Source: Charina bottae
Lineage: Eukaryota > Chordata > Lepidosauria > Squamata > Charinaidae
Reading direction: 5' to 3'
DNA length: 64,000 nt
NCBI GenBank assembly: GCA_023362775.1
Contig: JALMGJ010000008.1
Location: forward strand, 35,824,501 to 35,888,500
How positions within the stretch are numbered: position 1 is the stretch's first letter; each line of letters starts with the position of its first letter. The notes under the pieces are model-generated. The model was not told the origin of the DNA. It searched no databases and saw nothing but the letters and a program-made list of their open reading frames with translations. This document shows positions 10,240-20,014 of the stretch, in pieces. Made by a program: the position numbers and the translations under genes.

Positions 10240-10510
10240 ATTTTCAAAGCACATTGTCATCTTTGAGTAGATGCATACATTGCTTTAAGCCATATTTGCT
10301 TTCTTTTGAGAAATCTATCATGCTGGGAAAGGTGGAAGGAAAGAAAAGAAGATGACTAGCATCAGGGTAGAAGGACTTGATTACAGTGGTGATGGGTGCA
10401 CTATTGGAAGATATGAAGGGCTGGATTGGGCACAGATCATCCTGGGGAAGATCCATCTATGTGGTTGCTAAGAGTCAACACCAAATTGATGGCACATAAT
10501 AATCAATCAT
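10240..10510 (+). mobile_element. RTE-clade LINE 3' tail, decayed
   Basis: The plus strand reads ATGCTGGGAAAGGTGGAAGG (10319-10338), then an arginine/lysine-rich stretch, GGTGATGGGTGCACTATTGG and a TATGTGGTTGCTAAGAGTCA end, followed by an AATCAATC-like tail. It matches the end of the 52.3-52.97 kb fragment (LMLGKVEGK motif). This is an RTE-type C-terminus like Bov-B but clearly more diverged, with several stops. Confidence 0.65.
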
Positions 10511-10779
10511 ATATGTTTTATGGCTTATCATAATGTGTAAAGCCAGCAGCTTATATATTATTTTGGCTGTTGTAATTGTGTAATAGTGAGTGAAGATGTA
10601 AGCAACAATTATTTTCTCAGATCTGTGATGTAATGCTACGAAATAGGAATGAATGCATGATTGCTACACATATACAAGATTGCTACACATAGACAAACCA
10701 GGTAATCCAAGCCATCCCATTGTCTCAAGTATCAGAACCATCACATCTGGAATATCAGATTTCATAGATTCTGTACTCA

Positions 10780-11965
10780 ACCTTATACCACCAGCACTCT
10801 CAACTACATAAGAGACACCATACAACAACATCCCTCAAACACATTATTAGTAACCTACAGCTCATACTGGGCAATGACAATGCCCTTTCCAGGCACTGGG
10901 TGGCAGGCCCATACTTGCCTACAGACAACCAACCAACCTGAAGCAGATTCTCAGAAGAAACAAGAAAAAAAAGGGAGAAAGATGCTAACATGAGAACCAG
11001 ACCCTGCAATAAACTCAGATTTCTACTTGCCCCCATATTTACACCAATAGCACCATTACAGCCCCAAACAACTTCACACACAAGATTAGAGATGTCTTCA
11101 GATGTTCTTTCTCTATTGTGATAGATGCCATCATCTGCCAACAATTGCTTCTCTGGATTCTATATAGCAGGGCTTTCCAAACTTTTCCCGTGGTGACACA
11201 CCAACGGAAGTGCGCAAGAAAACCCGGAAGCACCGCTGACGCTTTCGATTTTTGCTCACCGCCGCCATTGCGGCGCTTTTGGATTTTCGCACGCCGCAGC
11301 GGTGGCGGCAGCGGTGTCCTTGTGCGCGTGCGAAAACCCGGAAGTGCTGATGGCCCACGGCCGCACAGCGGCGGCATGCCATCAGCGCTTCCGGGTTTTG
11401 ACGTGACACACCTGGGCCCCGTAGGCGACACAGTTTTGTGTCGCAACACACAGTTTGGAAAGCTGTGCTATATACGTAGGACAAACCACCAAACTTCATG
11501 CAAAAGAATTAATTAACACAAGTTTGACTTCAGGACTCAAAACAGTATAAAGTAATACCAGAGCATTTCAATTTCCCCAGACACTTCATTATAGCTCTCA
11601 AAGTAGCCATTTTGGTAAAAAAAATTAAGCTTTACTAAGAGAGTTAAATGAGAGATGGCTGAATTCACATACAGCACATGAAAGCTTCAGGCTATCTCAG
11701 GTCTCAACAAACCCAATGGGTTTTTAACACATTGCAATTGTTAATTGATAAGTTACTTGTAATCTGTCTCACATGTAACCTGTATATGCAGAACCTTCTT
11801 CCTTTCCCATTTCCCTCATCCTGCCTCATCCCGATTTAAATCCCACATCAGTTTAGTCACTTCGGGCATCTAATGAAATGATCTGTAGCTCATGAAAGCT
11901 TATGGCTCTTAATAAAATGTGATAGTCTGAAAAAGTGTTATCAGATTCCTAATTGATGTATCAAT
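10780..11965 (+). mobile_element. Penelope-like element remnant, split by a hAT insertion
   Basis: Before the insertion, the plus strand encodes AYRQPTNLKQILRRN (about 10917-10962), a typical post-RT PLE linker. It is followed by a cysteine-containing run leading into the insertion. Right after the insertion the frame resumes as YVGQT (about 11474), the core of the GIY-YIG endonuclease, then VPEHFNFPRH. The distal part has a PLE-like end: CTGTAGCTCATGAAAGCTTATG (11884-11905), an AATAAA and a TCAGATTCCTAATTGAT terminus. The RT core is missing and the frames are decayed. PLEs encode an RT plus GIY-YIG endonuclease and move by target-primed reverse transcription. Confidence 0.7.
11168..11467. 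mobile_element. hAT-type miniature transposon, copy 2
   Basis: A 300-bp element with CAGGGCTTTCCAAACTTTT at the left and AGTTTGGAAAGCTGTG at the right. The 8-bp TSD is ctatatag (11160-11167) / ctatatac (11468-11475). It lies inside the GIY-YIG region of the PLE and post-dates it. Subterminal GACACAC motifs and AACCCGGAAG units are shared with copy 1, and the interior is very GC-rich. No transposase frame. Confidence 0.85.
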
Positions 11966-12052
11966 GGTGAATGAAAGAAACCACGGTGAAGGAGGAGTCG
12001 GAGTCATGAAACTGGTCCAGCTGAAAGTTGGGAAGACAAACAGCCTAATAAT

Positions 12053-12358
12053 GTTTTTTTGTGATATATTTTATTTTATTTTCAAGTTATATATTTAAAA
12101 TACAAAAAAGAAAGAACTATAGATTAGATAGAAAACAGAACTAAAATAAAAAGAAACTATAAAGATGTGACTAGAAAGAGAAAATAGATAAGGCGACTTC
12201 CGACTATCTCCGATACAGATATAAGATTAAATACAAAACTAATCTCTTACAAATAATTAACCTAACCTAACATTATTTCTATTCCAACAAATCATTCAAT
12301 CTTTAAAACCCAAAATCAAGAAATCATTTTTTTCAATTACAAGCAAATATTCCAAAAG
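12053..12358 (-). mobile_element. L1-type 3' fragment with 18-bp TSD
   Basis: Exact 18-bp direct repeats, gacaaacagcctaataat, flank it (12035-12052 and 12359-12376). Read on the minus strand, it is an AT-rich 3' UTR ending in an A-rich tail (T-rich at the left edge on the plus strand). Long TSD, poly-A end and severe 5' truncation are L1-type hallmarks. It holds no coding sequence. The family is inferred from resemblance to the 39.4 kb element. Confidence 0.75.
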
Positions 12359-12429
12359 GACAAACAGCCTAATAATTGAAAACCCATAACAATCTGAAAA
12401 ATGATTCCAGAAAAATGACATTCAAAACT

Positions 12430-12680
12430 TAACTCTTTAGAGGATTGTTCACACTTGCTGGGTTTTCAGTAGCTGAGTTCACACATTGTGGAATGTTTGC
12501 TTAATCGTGGTCATCTAAATAAATGTCAAATGTCTGCTTCACATTGCCATAAATCTTGGTTTGCAAACCATAATGGTTTGCACAAAGCATACTAAGCCAA
12601 AACCAAAGAAACCACAACTAAGGCTTACAGCAAATTCAACCACTGCTACTGAAAACACATAATAACTCTGCATTTTTGTG
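12430..12680. repeat. Unclassified repeat rich in AAACCATGGTTT-like palindromes, copy A
   Basis: Contains GTTCACACATTGTGGAATG, TTGGTTTGCAAACCATAATGG, ACTAAGCCAAAACC and ACCACAACTAAGGC. Similar motif sets recur at 13.26-13.41 kb and 45.53-45.68 kb. I cannot assign a class and the ends are unclear. Confidence 0.4.
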
Positions 12681-13254
12681 ACTTGCACTGAACATCTGTT
12701 AAGGCCACTGCTGCACATAAAGTAAAATCCACATAGGAACTTACAGGGTTAAACGTTTACACATCCACATTTGATTCTGAAAACACTCCCTCCTCCCCCT
12801 TCCCCGTGACTCCTTTAGCATTCTGGATTTGTTCCACATACTATTCCTCAACTCTACAGAATTGATCCAGCCTCTAATATTCTTTCATAAGATTATCATA
12901 TGGTGAATGTCAACATTGGATATTAAATGTCATCTACAGAGTAGCAAGTGCAGGCTGTCAAATGTTGTAAATGGACAGTGTCAAATATTGGAAGCCAAAT
13001 GTCAAATATCAAATATTGAAATTTCAAGCGTTTGGCACCAGCATACTGTATAGACTGTAATAACAATGGGGAAAAAACCTCAGAGTTGATAGTAGGTCCA
13101 ATAATGTCAAAAATGCCTGAACAGCTCATATGCAATGGAAAGTGTTCACAGATACTTTGAAAGTGCTTTTGCACAGAAAAATCTCAAATATGATGCACAA
13201 TACTTATGTGAAGTATAACAAACCATCAAAATATGCTGGCCCTCAAATCAGTAT
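12681..13254. other. Unassigned AT-rich DNA
   Basis: Nothing recognised except several short TCAAATATTG-like repeats near 12,955-13,025. Confidence 0.4.
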
Positions 13255-13410
13255 CAAAGTTCATATATAATGCTAAGCCATGGCTTGCTTAAGCATGATT
13301 TAATGAAACCACAACTGGCTGGTTACAAATAACACGCTAAGCCATAAACCATGGTTTGCAAGTCATGGTGGCTTTGTTCACACAACCCATTAAGTCAAAA
13401 GCAAAAAAAT
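13255..13410. repeat. Unclassified palindrome-rich repeat, copy B
   Basis: Contains GCTAAGCCATGGCTT, ACCACAACTGGCTGGTT, CATAAACCATGGTTTGCAAG and GTTCACACAACCCATTAAG. It shares ACCACA(A/G)CTGGCTGG and AAACCATGG words with copies A and C. Possibly a non-autonomous DNA element; class not determined. Confidence 0.4.
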
Positions 13411-14562
13411 CTACACTTTGTGCAATATGTGAGTTTGAGCATTGCTTCTATGTTTATGTTATGAAAAAAATTCTCATACTGAGCAATGGTAGCATCGCCT
13501 GATGGATGACCCAGCAAAATTTATTTATTTCCTCTTGCTAATATAAAAGAAGTCCAAATAAATTTATGGCTATGTTTCCATAGGACTTTGTCTTTAATTC
13601 TAAATTTCATTCCCATGGTAACTTCAGAAATGTTAATGTGTTTCTGGAGTCCCTCTGCACATATAATTCAATTAGCAATATTCTTTTCCTTGCTTTATTA
13701 CAAGCCCTACATACTGTCCAAATAATATTTTGCTAAGCTTCTAGTACCTTCCATTATTTTTATATGTATCACTGTGCTTTTTCTGTGCCCCTGAAATCTT
13801 GGCATGTGGCACAGAGGTTTTAGACATTTCTCAAAATACTGCCTGTCGTGAATAACTCACATCCTCATAATCGGTGGTATCATGGTGATATAACCATCAA
13901 AATGCCAGGAACAACTTGTCCTTTATCACTTTTAATCAGCTTGATTATCATCTTATTATTGTGATTCATGGGTATAATCTAAAACATTTGGATGCTGAAA
14001 GCTGCAGCCTCATCCATCCTATACAGAGGAATCAATTCTGCCAAGTTCTACAAATATGTATTGTAGAGATGGAGATCCTTCTTGCTATCTGTGATCTATA
14101 TATAAGAGTGACCTACAAGAAATGACAGACAAGCTGTTTCCAGGGAAAAAATCCCAAACTATCCAGAATACCTGGGATGAAAGGAGAAAAAGGAGTGCTA
14201 GGGTTGGATCAGGAGGAGGACTCAGGTCATGGTCAGCTACTGAGTAAAACAAAGGAGAATGGTGTGGCAATGCTGGAGAGATAGCTAATTACTACATGCT
14301 TGACTGAGTGGCTCCAGCCAATCGATGTCTCTTCCCATAGCACATATATGAATAGAAATATCCATGTGAGCTGCAAATTCATCCATATATGTTATGTGCA
14401 GGTTGAGGCTGCTTCACTAGACCTCATGCTGAATATTAATTCCAAGAGATGGGAGGATGCTAAACCAAGTGCCAGGGATTAATCCCATAAATATCCACAG
14501 CGGCAAAAAACAAAGACGTCAAAACCCAGAGAGTCGTGGTTTATTTTGATAATAATTCTAGT
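13411..14562. other. Unassigned DNA
   Basis: No gene or repeat recognised. A CTATGTTTATGTTATG / AT-rich composition is all that stands out. Confidence 0.4.
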
Positions 14563-15655
14563 CATAGTAAGTCCCAAGTATGCTAATGTCAGCCAGTACT
14601 TTCATCTTAATATTAAGTCTCTAACAATAGATGGAAAGCTTTTTAATCTTAGTAGGCTGAAAGCAAAAAATAAGGTAATTACAACTTCTGTTATAGAACT
14701 TCAATATGCTGATGATAACGTAGTCTGTGCACACTCCGATGAAGATCTTCAAACTATCCTAAACATCTTTGCAGAAGCATATGAAAAGCTCGGCCTCTCG
14801 ATTAACATTAAAAAAACCAAAGTGCTTTACCAGCAAGTTCGAACCAATCCCTCCGCAGCGCCATCAATCCAGCTTAAACGTGTGTCACTAGAAAATGTCG
14901 ACCACTTCTCTTATCTCGGCAGCCATCTATCTACAAAAGCCGACATCGACGCTGAAATTCAGCATTGCTTGAGCTCTGCGAGTGTAGCTTTCTCCCGAAT
15001 GAAGCGTAGAGTGTTTGAGGATCGGGACATTCGCAGGGAGACCAAAATGCTTGTTTACAAAGCCATTGTACTACCAACCCTTCTGTACGCCTGTGAAACA
15101 TGGACCCTCTACAAATGCCACCTCCAACTTCTTGAAAGATTCCATCAATGCTGCCTCCGAAAAATTCTGCAAATTACTTGGGAAGATAGGCGGACTAATG
15201 TTAGCGTATTAGAAGAAGCGAAAACCACCAGCATTGAAACAATGATCATCCAACATCAACTTCGCTGGACTGGTCATGTTGTTCGAATGCCTGACCATCA
15301 TCTTCCAAAGCAGCTACTTTACTCCCAACTTAAGAATGGAAAACGGAATATTGGTGGACAGCAAAAGAGATTCAAAGACACTCTCAAAGCTAATTTAAAA
15401 AAATGTAATATCAGCATTGAGAACTGGGAAGCCCTAACTCATGAGCATTTCAATTGGAGGTTAGCCTTTATTAATGGCGCTATGGACTTTGAAGAAGCAC
15501 GAGTACAGGGCGAAAGGGATAAAAGAGCTAAAAGGAAGGCACGTCAGGCAAACCCTCATCCTGACCGTCTCCCACCCGGAAACCAATGCCCTCATTGTGG
15601 GAGGTTGTGCGGATCCAGAATTGGCCTTTATAGCCACTTACGGATCCATTGTTAA
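14546..15655 (+). CDS. Zinc-finger LINE ORF2 C-terminal half
   Basis: 369 open codons. The first 28 or so residues are read from flanking and TSD sequence; element-derived protein starts at about DGKLFNL (14,631), so the ATG is accidental. Motifs: LQYADDNVVCAHS with the catalytic Asp pair (residues about 53-65), INIKKTKVLY (about 87), FSYLGSHLS (about 118), TLLYACETWTLY (about 178), RWTGHVVRMPDHHLPKQLL (about 241), then a basic KRAKRKARQ stretch and a terminal C2H2 finger CPHC...H..R.H (C-x2-C-x12-H-x3-H, about 348-368). The RT fingers and the endonuclease are missing, so it cannot act alone. The terminal finger probably binds template RNA or target DNA (inference). Confidence 0.85.
   Translation: MIIILVIVSPKYANVSQYFHLNIKSLTIDGKLFNLSRLKAKNKVITTSVIELQYADDNVVCAHSDEDLQTILNIFAEAYEKLGLSINIKKTKVLYQQVRTNPSAAPSIQLKRVSLENVDHFSYLGSHLSTKADIDAEIQHCLSSASVAFSRMKRRVFEDRDIRRETKMLVYKAIVLPTLLYACETWTLYKCHLQLLERFHQCCLRKILQITWEDRRTNVSVLEEAKTTSIETMIIQHQLRWTGHVVRMPDHHLPKQLLYSQLKNGKRNIGGQQKRFKDTLKANLKKCNISIENWEALTHEHFNWRLAFINGAMDFEEARVQGERDKRAKRKARQANPHPDRLPPGNQCPHCGRLCGSRIGLYSHLRIHC
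14563..14630 (+). repeat. 68-bp direct repeat, left copy (target-site duplication)
   Basis: Positions 14563-14630 are repeated at 15718-15785 with one mismatch (T at 14618, A at 15773). The copies bracket the truncated zinc-finger LINE exactly. The other copy of this LINE (39.95-40.15 kb) is not followed by this sequence, so it is target DNA, not part of the element. Confidence 0.92.
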
Positions 15656-15717
15656 AATTTTACCTTTGGAAGACAATCTTACTCGGCTACGAGTGATCGC
15701 CAATGACAATGACATGA
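14631..15717 (+). mobile_element. 5'-truncated LINE with C-terminal C2H2 zinc finger
   Basis: A non-LTR retrotransposon fragment from just before the RT catalytic box to the 3' end. It ends in a short (ATGAC)n-like tail and is flanked by the 68-bp direct repeat. The 3' 200 bp recur on the minus strand at 39,945-40,155. The RT/C-terminal pattern (YADD, LLYACETWTLY, RWTGHVVRMPD, then a C2H2 finger) resembles RTE/Ingi-Vingi-type LINEs. I cannot settle the clade without the endonuclease half. The near-identical TSD and undamaged frame suggest a young insertion. Confidence 0.85.
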
Positions 15718-15785
15718 CATAGTAAGTCCCAAGTATGCTAATGTCAGCCAGTACTTTCATCTTAATATTAAGACTCTAACAATAG
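15718..15785 (+). repeat. 68-bp direct repeat, right copy (target-site duplication)
   Basis: Partner of the left copy, 67 of 68 bases identical. The LINE's ATGAC-type tail runs directly into it. Confidence 0.92.
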
Positions 15786-15833
15786 TGTTTCTATCTAGAG
15801 GGAGAAAAAAAGCACTGGGTAAAGATTAGAATA

Positions 15834-16164
15834 AGGGGCATGGTGGCTCAGCGGGTAAGACGCCAGGCTTGTCGATTGGAAGATGGCAAGTTCAGAGGTT
15901 CGAGACCCGAGCGCTGTGTGACGGAGTGAGTTCCCACACTAGCCCCAGCTCTTGCCAACCTAGCAATTTGAAAGCATGCAAATGCAAGTAGATAAATAGG
16001 TACCACTTCGGTGGGATGGTAACAGCGTTCCACGTGCGTCATGCCGTCCACATGACTGTGGAAGCATCTTCGGACAACGTTGGCTCTTCGGCTAAGAAAC
16101 AGAGATGACCACTGGCCTCTAGAGTCGGACACGATTGCACAAATGTGCGGGGTGAACCTTTTTT
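15834..16164 (+). mobile_element. Sauria SINE, full length
   Basis: A tRNA-headed squamate SINE with a 13-bp TSD, aaagattagaata (15821-15833 and 16165-16177). The pol III A box TGGCTCAGCGG (15844-15854) and B box GGTTCGAGACC (15897-15907) fit the consensus. The body has the family's CATGCAAATGCAAGTAGATA, TCATGCCGTCCACATGAC, CTTCGGACAACG and AGAGTCGGACACGATTG blocks. It ends GTGAACCTTTTTT. Its 3' region is Bov-B-like, fitting mobilisation by Bov-B. It is not a tRNA gene, because no full cloverleaf can be drawn. Confidence 0.93.
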
Positions 16165-17237
16165 AAAGATTAGAATAGAGTACCATAGAGAGCTATTTGC
16201 ATGAAGTGACTCTGGAGATTGATTGGATGTTAATTCATGGATAATAGAGAAGTCTTTTACCTGTAGAAATATACCCATGAATCATGTATTCACTCCTGAT
16301 TGCAGACTACCCTGGATAAGTAGTGACTTATACCAATTAAGGGTATATTTTATGTTTGAATTCATCCTGGAAAATATTGCTCATATTGTTTTGTTCTTTA
16401 TTCGTTCAGTTGCTTCTGACTCTTCGTGACTTCATGGACCAGCCCACGGCAGAGCTGCTTGTTGGCCGTCACCATCCCCAGCACCCCCACGGTCAAGTCC
16501 GTCACCTCCAGAATATCATCTATCCATCTTGCCCTTGGTCGGCCCCTCTTCCTTTTCCCTTCCACCTTCCCTAGCATCAGCATCTTCTCCAGGGTATCCT
16601 GTCTTCTCGTTATGTGGCCAGAGTACTTCAGTTTTGCCTTTAATATCATTCCCTCAAGTGAGCAGTCTGGCTTTATTTCCTGGAGTATGGACTGGTTTGA
16701 TCTTCTTGCAGTCCAAGGCACTCTCAGAATTTTCCTCCAACACCACAGTTCAAAAACATCTATCTTCCTTCACTCAGCCTTCCTTATGGTCCAGCTCTTG
16801 CAGCCATATGTTACTATCGGGAATACCATTGCTTTAACTATGCGGACCTTGTTGTCAGTGTGATGTCTCTGCTCTTAACTATTTTATCGAGATTTGTCAT
16901 TGCTCTCCTCCCAAGAAGTAGACGTCTTCTGATTTCCTGCCTGCAGTCAGCGTCTGCAGTAATCTTTGCGCCTAGAAATACAAAGTCTGTCACTGCCTCC
17001 ACTTTTTCTCCCTCTATTTGCCAGTTATCAATCAAGCTGTTTGCCATAATCTTGGCTTTTTGAGGTTTAATGGCAACCCAGCTTTTCAACTTCCTTTTTT
17101 CACCTTCGAGATACAGTAAGGCTCCTCAGCTCCTCCTCACTTTCAGCCATCAAAGTGGTATCATCTGCATATCTGAGATTGTTAATGTTTCTTCCAGCGA
17201 TTTTAACTCCAGCCTTGGATTCATCAAGCCCAGCACA

Positions 17238-17603
17238 TCACATTATGTGTTCTGCATACAGGTTTAATAGGTAGGGTGAGAGTATACAACACTGCCGTAC
17301 TCCTTTCCCAATCTTAAACCGGTCCGTTGTTCCATGGTCTGTTCTTACCGTTGCTACTTGGTCGTTATACAGATTCCTCAGGAGGCAGACAAGATGACTT
17401 GGTATCCCCATACCACCAAGAACTTGCCACAATTTGTTATGATCCACACAGTCAAAAGCTTTAGAATAGTCAATAAAACAGAAATAGATGTTTTTCTGAA
17501 ACTCCCTGGCTTTCTCCATTTTCCAGCGGATATTGGTTATTTGGTCTCTAGTTCCTCTGCCTTTTCTAAACCCAGCTTGTACATCTGGCAATTCTCGCTC
17601 CAT
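17238..17603 (-). pseudogene. Bov-B copy 2, RT palm segment
   Basis: 121 codons of RT: FRKGRGTRDQITNIRW, FIDYSKAFDCVDHNKLW and GVRQCCILSPYLLNLY (Cys replaces the usual Gly of RQGC). The YADD box is downstream, near 17,165, beyond a frame change. A fragment, not a functional enzyme. Confidence 0.85.
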
Positions 17604-17883
17604 GAATTGGCTGGAGTCTACCTTGCAGGATCTTGAGCATTACCTTACTGGAATGTGAAATAAGTGCCACTGTTCGATAGTTTGAACATCCTTTAGTGTT
17701 TCCCTTTTTTGGTATGAGGATATAAGTTGATTTTTTCCAATCTAATAGCCATTCTTGTGTTTTCCAAATTTGCTGGCATATGGCATGCATCACCTTGACA
17801 GCATCATCTTGCGTGATTTTAAACAGTTCAGCTGGGATACCGTCGTCTCCTGCTGCCTTGTTATTAGCAATGCTTCTTAAGGC

Positions 17884-18426
17884 TCATTCAACCTCACTCT
17901 TCACGATGTCTGGGTCTAACTCACTGACCACACCGTCAAATCTATCCCCAATATTATTATCCTTCCTATACAGATCTTCCGTATATTCTTGCCACCTTTT
18001 CTTGATCTCTTCTGCTTCTGTTAGGTCCTTGCCATCTTTGTTTTTGATCATACCCATTTTTGCCTGGAATTTACCTCCGATGTTTCTAATTTTCTGGAAG
18101 AGGTCTCTTGTCCTTCCTATTCTATTGTCTTCTTCCACTTCCTCGCATTGCTTGTTTAAAAATAATTCCTTATCTCTTCTGGCTAACCTCTGGAATTTTG
18201 CATTTAATTGGGCATATCTTCCCCTATCACTGTTGCCTTTTGCTTTCATTCTTTTCTGGGCTACTTCCAGTGTCTTGGCAGACAGCCATCTTGCCTTCTT
18301 GGTTTTCTTTTTCTTTGGGACATTTTTTGTTGCCGCCTCCTGAACAATGTTGCGAACTTCTGTCCATAGTTCTTCCGGGACCCTATCTACTAAATCTAGT
18401 CCCTTAAATCTATTCTTCACCTCCAC
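17884..18426 (-). pseudogene. Bov-B copy 2, linker between endonuclease and RT
   Basis: 180 open codons from the region between endonuclease and RT. It retains SAKTLEVAQKR, then KAKGNSDRGRYAQLNAKFQR and LARRDKELFLNKQC. Copy 1 lacks about 77 bp here, deleted between similar TAGCCCAGAAAAGA / TAGCCAGAAGAGA words. This copy therefore shows the ancestral state and explains the frame change at 6.07 kb. Confidence 0.85.
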
Positions 18427-18956
18427 TGCATATTCCTTAGGAATATTAGTGAGCTCATATCTAACTGATCTGTAGGTCTTCCCTATTCTCTTTAGTCTGA
18501 TTCTAAATTTTGCAATAAGAAGTTCATGATCTGAACTACAGTCAGCTCCAGGTCTTGTTTTTACCGACTGTATAGATGTCCTCCACCTTGGGATTCAGAG
18601 GATGTAGTCAATCTGATTTCGGTGTCGACCATCTGGTGAAGTCCATGTACTGTATAAAGTCGTCTTTTAGGTTGCTGGAAGAGAGTTTGTTTGTTATGCA
18701 CAGTGAGTTGTCTTGGCAAAATTCTATCAGCCTCTGTCCCACTTCATTTTGTTCTCCCAGACCATGCTTACCTGTAATTCTAGGTGTCGTTTGACTACCC
18801 ACCTTAGCATTCCTGTAATGAAAATAACATATCTTTTTGGTGTATTATCCAGTAAGTGCTGCAGATCCTCATAGAACTTATCTACTGCTTCTTCAGCATC
18901 TGTGGTTGGGTTGTATATTTGGATCACTGTGATGTTAAATGGCTTACCCTGAATTT

Positions 18957-19088
18957 ATTTATTTATTTATTTATTTATTTATTTGTTTATTTATTTGTTT
19001 ATTTATTTATCTATCAAATTTATCACCGCCCATCTCTACCACAGTAGACTCTGGGCGGTTTACAATAAAATATTAAAATTAAAAAAAC
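18957..19088 (-). mobile_element. L2/CR1-type LINE 3' tip inserted in Bov-B copy 2
   Basis: Compared with copy 1, the Bov-B sequence is interrupted after TTACCCTGA. The insert starts with a long (TTTA)n-type tail (18,957-19,010), continues with the tip TATCACCGCCCATCTC and GACTCTGGGCGGTTTACAAT, and ends near 19,088, where Bov-B resumes (AATTTGATTTGAG). An imperfect AATTT duplication may be the TSD. Confidence 0.85.
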
Positions 19089-19656
19089 CAATTTGATTTG
19101 AGATAATTCTATCGTTTTTTGGATTGTATCCAAGCACTGCTTTAGCCACTTTATTATTAATTATGAAGGCTACTCCATTTCTTCTGTAGTCCTCTTGTCC
19201 ACAGTAGTAGATCTGGTGGTCATCTGATGTGAAGTGGCCCATTCCAGTCCATTTCAATTCACTGACACCCAACATGTCTACATTTAATCTTGCCATCTCA
19301 CCAATAATCACATCCAATTTGCGCTGGCTCATAGATCTTACATTCCAGGTTCCTATGGTGTGTTGATCTTTAGAACATCGGATTCGTCGTTCACCACCAG
19401 CACCGTCGGCCGCTAGCCGTCCTTTTGGCTTTGAGCTAGCTGAGTCATCACATCTGGGGCTATTTGAACTTATCCTCTGTTCCTCTGCAGTAGCATTTTG
19501 ACTATCTTCCAACCTCGGAGTCCCATCTTCTGATGGTATACCAACATATCTCTGGTTGTACTGATCCATTTAGTTTTCACGGCAAGAATATTGGGGTGGG
19601 TTGCTGTTACCTTCCCCAGGGATCGTATTTAGTCTGACCTCTCTGCCATGACCTGG

Positions 19657-19906
19657 TGTCAGGGAGATAACTGGCGAAGAAAGTGGGGGCTCCCTCCAGG
19701 GGGAGAAACGCATGCGTAGTACTGAATTGCTTTGCTTTCCTCCCAAGAGGCTAAAGAAGGGCCTGCCCTGATTTCTTGGACCCTTTCTCTGAGCATTACT
19801 AGTTCATTTTAGTTTAGCTGGATTCTGTCTAGTAGAGTAGGACAATAAAACATTAGAGCTTCAACTCCAAGTCTCAGCGTGTTTTCCTTCACTCGAAGTC
19901 AGGACA
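19657..19906 (+). mobile_element. Solo-LTR-like insertion in Bov-B copy 2
   Basis: About 250 bp absent from copy 1, placed between CTCTGCCATGACCT and CTTCCCGTC. It begins TGTCAGGGAG and ends TCAGGACA (TG...CA), with AATAAA at 19,844-19,849 followed by CATTAGAG and TCTCAGCGTGTT. The same plan recurs in the 41.4 kb element. No coding sequence. The TSD is not clean (an extra GG precedes TG). LTR retrotransposon or endogenous-retrovirus class cannot be decided from an LTR alone. Confidence 0.6.
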
Positions 19907-20014
19907 TCTTCCCGTCTTTGGTGTCCCTTCACAGTTTAGCTCATGGCATCATTGAATTGCTCAAGCTCCAGCACCACAACAAGGTAACGATCTTTGCTGG
20001 AGATTGCTCATATT

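Larger units (their letters stand above)
16388..20002 (-). mobile_element. Bov-B (RTE clade) LINE, full length, copy 2, with nested insertions
   Basis: Minus-strand Bov-B flanked by a perfect 12-bp TSD, attgctcatatt (16376-16387 and 20003-20014). The 5' terminus CTCCAGCAAAG matches copy 1. Coding blocks in element order: endonuclease start (19,060-19,569), endonuclease end (about 18,600-18,927), linker (17,884-18,426), RT (17,238-17,793), YADD region and downstream (about 16,838-17,200), C-terminus (16,398-16,721). Two later insertions lie inside: a LINE tip (18,957-19,088) and a solo-LTR-like element (19,657-19,906). The endonuclease lesion at about 18,812, the shift at about 18,690 and the CpG-type TGA near 16,775 are shared with copy 1. 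Further shifts make it dead. Confidence 0.93.

Noticed and set aside
15474..15722. An 82-codon frame also seen in antisense form at 39,945-40,148
   Set aside because: It overlaps the zinc-finger LINE frame out of phase, and the two match only because the nucleotides of the two LINE copies match.
15838..15925. A tRNA gene, because perfect A and B boxes are present
   Set aside because: The sequence continues as a Sauria SINE with a TSD, and no full cloverleaf can be drawn. It is the SINE head.
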